A stretch of DNA of 64,000 nucleotides from Roseivirga spongicola (GTDB taxonomy: Bacteria > Bacteroidota > Bacteroidia > Cytophagales > Cyclobacteriaceae). The notes under the pieces were generated by a model. That model was not told the origin of the DNA. It did no database searches and worked only from the letters and a program-made list of their open reading frames with translations. The translations under genes and the position numbers were made by a program. Below are positions 61,301 to 64,000 of the stretch, piece by piece. Numbering within the stretch: position 1 is the stretch's first letter; each line of letters starts with the position of its first letter. Location of the stretch: the NCBI RefSeq assembly GCF_001592965.1, contig NZ_LRPC01000012.1:186001-250000 (forward strand), read 5' to 3'.

Positions 61301-63106
61301 TTACTTTTTAATAGCCTTAGCGTAGGCCTCGTCATAGTGGATTCTTAGTTTATGCCAATCAAATGTTCTTGAAAACTCCTCTAAAGTGTTTCTCATTATA
61401 GCTCTGTAATTGTAGTTGGTTTTAGAGAACTGCAACAACATTTTAGCTAAGTCTTCAACCGATTGAGCTTCAGTTTTATCTTTTCTTTTTAATACGTAAA
61501 CTCCTGTTTCTTGCGAGTTGGCATTAATGTTTTCTGTGTAAGAGCCAAAGCCAGAAAGGTCACTGGTTATTGTTGGTACGCCTCTGGCAATACATTCTAA
61601 AGGAGTGTAACCCCATGGTTCATAGTAGCTTGGGAAAATACCCATATGGCAACCGCGAACAAATTGAGAGTATTCTAAACCAAATAGTGGATTGGTTGGA
61701 GAGATAAACTCAGGGTGAAACACCACTTTTACTTTGTCTATCGGACTGTTGAACAACTGCTCCTCTCTCAGCCCTTTTAAGATGGCATCGTTATGATCAT
61801 CTTGTAGTAAGTGGGTCACAATCATAGGCCACTCATCTGTTTTCCATGACTGTAATGAGCGCCTAAATCTGAGCCTCCAATAATCTGAGACAAACTGATT
61901 TAGGTCTGGAAGCTTAAAATCGTCTTTCGAAGATGCTGCATTGACCAAAAGTTGAGCAGCAATTTCCCCCTCAATAGATTTGCAAGTGTTTTTAACCTCT
62001 TCTAACAAAGCTTTGGAATGGAGTACCGCAGGGTTGAAAGATTTTACTGGAGCATTGGTTATAAAAAACATTACCACTGTAACATCAACCTTCTCTTGTA
62101 TAAGCTTCTCATTGAGCTTTTTGAGAGCTTTTACTATTATATCGAAGCCTTTGTTTTCGTATTCATATCTACCACTTGTAAATAGAAACAGCGTTTTGTT
62201 AAGGTCGAATGGAGTAGCGTTGAAGAAGTGTCCGATTACAAAATTTTCAATCTGTTTCTTATACTTCTCGTGCCTGATCTGAATACGATGCGGATCTTGA
62301 AAGCGCTCAATATTGAGGCCATTGGGTGTTATCTGGTCAGGCAGTTTACCCAGTAGGGCTTCACATTCTAGACCGGTAATTTGACTTACGGTAGTAAAGC
62401 AATCGGTTTTGTTAGCCCCTTGTCTTTCAAGTTGATGAATGGATGGAATTCCGAATTGCTTAGCAAGCTCTTGATCGTCCACTTCATACATCATGTCGTA
62501 GAAGTTTTTATGGTTTACGGCAAGTACTCTTCCAAGCCTAGTGGCATGCGTAGTAAATATGGTTTTTACATTGCTATGAGCGCCAGTCGTATTCAATAAT
62601 GCAGGGCAAACCATCCATTCATGGCCATGAAATAGAATGGTTCTTTTCTCATGCTTACTGAATAACGTAAAGAAAGTATCTACTAAGTCGCACCACTGTA
62701 GGCTTATGTCGTAAAGAGAGTCATCAGTGCCAATGGGAATCTGATGATCTTCCCAAAGCTGTTTCTTTATATGCTGAAGTTTGCCAATGTTGTGGTCGGG
62801 GTTCAGAAGAACAGTTTTGGGCCTGCCAGACACTAACCAAGTGCCATACCTTACTTCGATGCCCATGTTTTCTAGGGCTGCCACAGTTCTGCCAAGTGTC
62901 GACTCTCTTTCGGCAATATCTTCAAATTCGGCATTCAGGCCTTTGTTCACCAATGGGCCAAGCAAGCAATAGTTTTTTCCCCAAGCTTCAATATTAGCTG
63001 GGAGCTTAGAGCGTATAACTGTATAAATTCCTCCCAACTGATTACATATTTCCCAAGAGGTTTCAACTAGAAAGTGTTTCTCGTAATCAATGGGTTGTGA
63101 GGTCAT
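61301..63106 (-). CDS. GT3-type glycogen synthase
   Basis: The 601-residue enzyme belongs to the GT3 family, the type of animal and fungal glycogen synthases. Signatures are the N-terminal LVETSWEICNQLGGIYTVIR, TIFTTHATRLGRVLA, FTSGRYEYENKGFDIIVKAL and the catalytic region SYYEPWGYTPLECIARGVPT. It adds glucose to a growing glycogen chain, using UDP-glucose in characterised GT3 enzymes. Bacteroidota often carry this form in place of GlgA. It lacks the long phosphorylated tails of the eukaryotic enzymes, as usual in bacteria. The start fits well and no upstream gene is close. Confidence 0.92.
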   Translation of the reverse strand: MTSQPIDYEKHFLVETSWEICNQLGGIYTVIRSKLPANIEAWGKNYCLLGPLVNKGLNAEFEDIAERESTLGRTVAALENMGIEVRYGTWLVSGRPKTVLLNPDHNIGKLQHIKKQLWEDHQIPIGTDDSLYDISLQWCDLVDTFFTLFSKHEKRTILFHGHEWMVCPALLNTTGAHSNVKTIFTTHATRLGRVLAVNHKNFYDMMYEVDDQELAKQFGIPSIHQLERQGANKTDCFTTVSQITGLECEALLGKLPDQITPNGLNIERFQDPHRIQIRHEKYKKQIENFVIGHFFNATPFDLNKTLFLFTSGRYEYENKGFDIIVKALKKLNEKLIQEKVDVTVVMFFITNAPVKSFNPAVLHSKALLEEVKNTCKSIEGEIAAQLLVNAASSKDDFKLPDLNQFVSDYWRLRFRRSLQSWKTDEWPMIVTHLLQDDHNDAILKGLREEQLFNSPIDKVKVVFHPEFISPTNPLFGLEYSQFVRGCHMGIFPSYYEPWGYTPLECIARGVPTITSDLSGFGSYTENINANSQETGVYVLKRKDKTEAQSVEDLAKMLLQFSKTNYNYRAIMRNTLEEFSRTFDWHKLRIHYDEAYAKAIKK

Positions 63107-63258
63107 GGAGCTAAGTTTTTCTCAATATAGATTCAGCATGTTTTTAATCAAACCATCAGCTAGCTATACTAGGTTTTTCTTTTGTTAAATCTGCCTTTTA
63201 ACATTTCTAGGCTTTATAAAAGCGTCAAAATTTGTTACTTGAGATAAATTAGATCCTC

Positions 63259-63789
63259 ATGAAAAAGTATATCCTATTCATATTTTTAATCAGCTCTATT
63301 GGAATAAAGGCTCAGGAAATGGTGAACCCCGTGGTGAAAGGCTTTGCTGGTATTATGGATGCTCCTCACGCTACAGAAAAGCCAGACTCTAATATGGAAT
63401 ATAAAATAGTGATAGATGTAGCCACAGGGAGCAATAACCCTAAAGAGCCGATGTATTCTTTAGTGAATGTAGGAAGGCTGCTGAATTTGCATGCAATGGG
63501 TGGTGTGCCCGAAGAAAATATGCATGTGGTTTTGGCTATCCATGCAGGGGCAGTTTGGTCTGTTCTAGACAATGAAAGCTATAAGGCTAAGTATGGAGAA
63601 GATAACCCTCATATCAAAATCTTTAAGGAACTTGAAGAAGCTGGAGTAAAGATTTTTGCTTGTTCCCAATCACTTATGGGCAGAAGCATAGACCATAATA
63701 AGCTAGCACCTGGGGTAGAGGTGGCCACATCAATGCTTACTACCATGACTACCTATCAGTTGAAAGGCTATGCAGCATTAAAGTTTTAA
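63259..63789 (+). CDS. DsrE family secreted protein
   Basis: The 176-residue protein has a signal peptide (ILFIFLISSIGIKAQ) and a DsrE-like domain (MEYKIVIDVATGSNNPKEPM, VGRLLNLHAMGGVPEENMHV, EAGVKIFACSQSLMGRSID). The conserved Cys in FACSQS corresponds to the sulfur-carrier position of DsrE proteins. It is therefore a candidate periplasmic sulfur-handling protein, though function in this subfamily is not shown. Confidence 0.87.
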   Translation: MKKYILFIFLISSIGIKAQEMVNPVVKGFAGIMDAPHATEKPDSNMEYKIVIDVATGSNNPKEPMYSLVNVGRLLNLHAMGGVPEENMHVVLAIHAGAVWSVLDNESYKAKYGEDNPHIKIFKELEEAGVKIFACSQSLMGRSIDHNKLAPGVEVATSMLTTMTTYQLKGYAALKF

Positions 63790-63888
63790 GAACTACAAGC
63801 CTTGAAGAACCCAGAGTGGAAGAAAAACGCCAACAATTAGGTATCTCAAGTAATTCTATAGTTTATTTGTGCTAACAATCATTCGCTT

Positions 63889-64000
63889 ATGTATTCAGGA
63901 CTACTTCATGCTCACTCAGGCCTCAGATGGCTAGTATTAATCTTCTTAATTGTTGCCATTGCCAACGCATTTTCAAAAAAGAAATCTGGCGTATGGACCC
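63889..64000 (+). CDS. Membrane protein, cytochrome b-like (partial)
   Basis: The frame begins at ATG 63889 and is cut by the window end after 37 residues. It reads YSGLLHAHSGLRWLVLIFLI, a short His-containing amphipathic start and a membrane helix, like the N-terminus of small four-helix proteins often annotated as cytochrome b in Bacteroidota. The histidines could be haem ligands, which is inference. It starts 99 bases after the DsrE stop. Confidence 0.65.
   Translation, partial: MYSGLLHAHSGLRWLVLIFLIVAIANAFSKKKSGVWT

Overview
The window looks like the chromosome of a marine-type member of the Bacteroidota, order Cytophagales (Roseivirga/Fulvivirga/Reichenbachiella-like). Evidence: AT-rich DNA, weak Shine-Dalgarno use, at least two promoters close to the Bacteroidota pattern (TTG, about 19-20 bases, TAnnTTTG), DUF5916, DUF4199, DUF6503, DUF4386 and DUF5995 proteins, Rcp1-like response regulators, a GT3-type glycogen synthase and many lipoproteins. 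The genus is inferred. No rRNA, tRNA, CRISPR array or prophage was seen.

Layout. 0-5.4 kb: a frameshifted hypothetical gene, an FMN-binding oxidase-like gene, a YCII (DGPF) protein with its ECF42-type sigma factor, and an amidohydrolase. 5.6-7.4 kb: a membrane-anchored LuxR-type regulator, a DUF4199 protein and a DUF1684 protein. 7.4-11.4 kb: a GbsR/MarR-regulated operon with two matching operator palindromes and divergent DUF5995. 11.4-16 kb: a signalling block led by a histidine kinase with an ethylene-receptor-like copper-site membrane domain, an Rcp1-type and a NarL-type regulator, facing a second kinase/regulator pair. 16-25 kb: kinase-like remnant, VWA lipoprotein, OsmC, DUF5916 barrel, hybrid kinase, bioD-bioA. 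25-34 kb: MacB-like permease, class III cyclase, SbtA-type bicarbonate transporter operon with divergent LysR regulator, katG. 34-44.4 kb: accessory oxidoreductases and AraC regulators, a frameshifted SnoaL-like gene, and an SDR gene whose 3' end is duplicated twice downstream.

44.6-48.4 kb is the most interesting region: an integron-like cassette array. A tyrosine recombinase is followed, on the same strand, by three compact gene cassettes (a 37-residue metallothionein-like peptide plus a Cys-tailed ECF sigma factor; an HMA-CDF metal transporter; an unknown protein). The cassettes are separated by imperfect palindromes, and each has its own short inverted flanks. Joining the flanks as an excised circle would rebuild a longer two-box palindrome, as for integron attC sites. 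The recombinase lacks the IntI-specific insertion and its gene points the same way as the cassettes.

48.5-64 kb returns to core genes: 2-oxoacid dehydrogenase E2, cinA, metZ, a four-gene envelope operon ending in a leucine-rich-repeat protein, a FabF-like synthase with a TetR regulator and an 18-base operator, an SGNH hydrolase, glycogen synthase, a DsrE protein and the start of a membrane protein.

Two intergenic repeat families run through the window: REP/BIME-like palindromes built on GTCATTC...GAATCTC, and a GAGGCTGTCTCAAA element that doubles as terminator. Three genes each carry a single -1 frameshift, which may be real decay or consensus errors.
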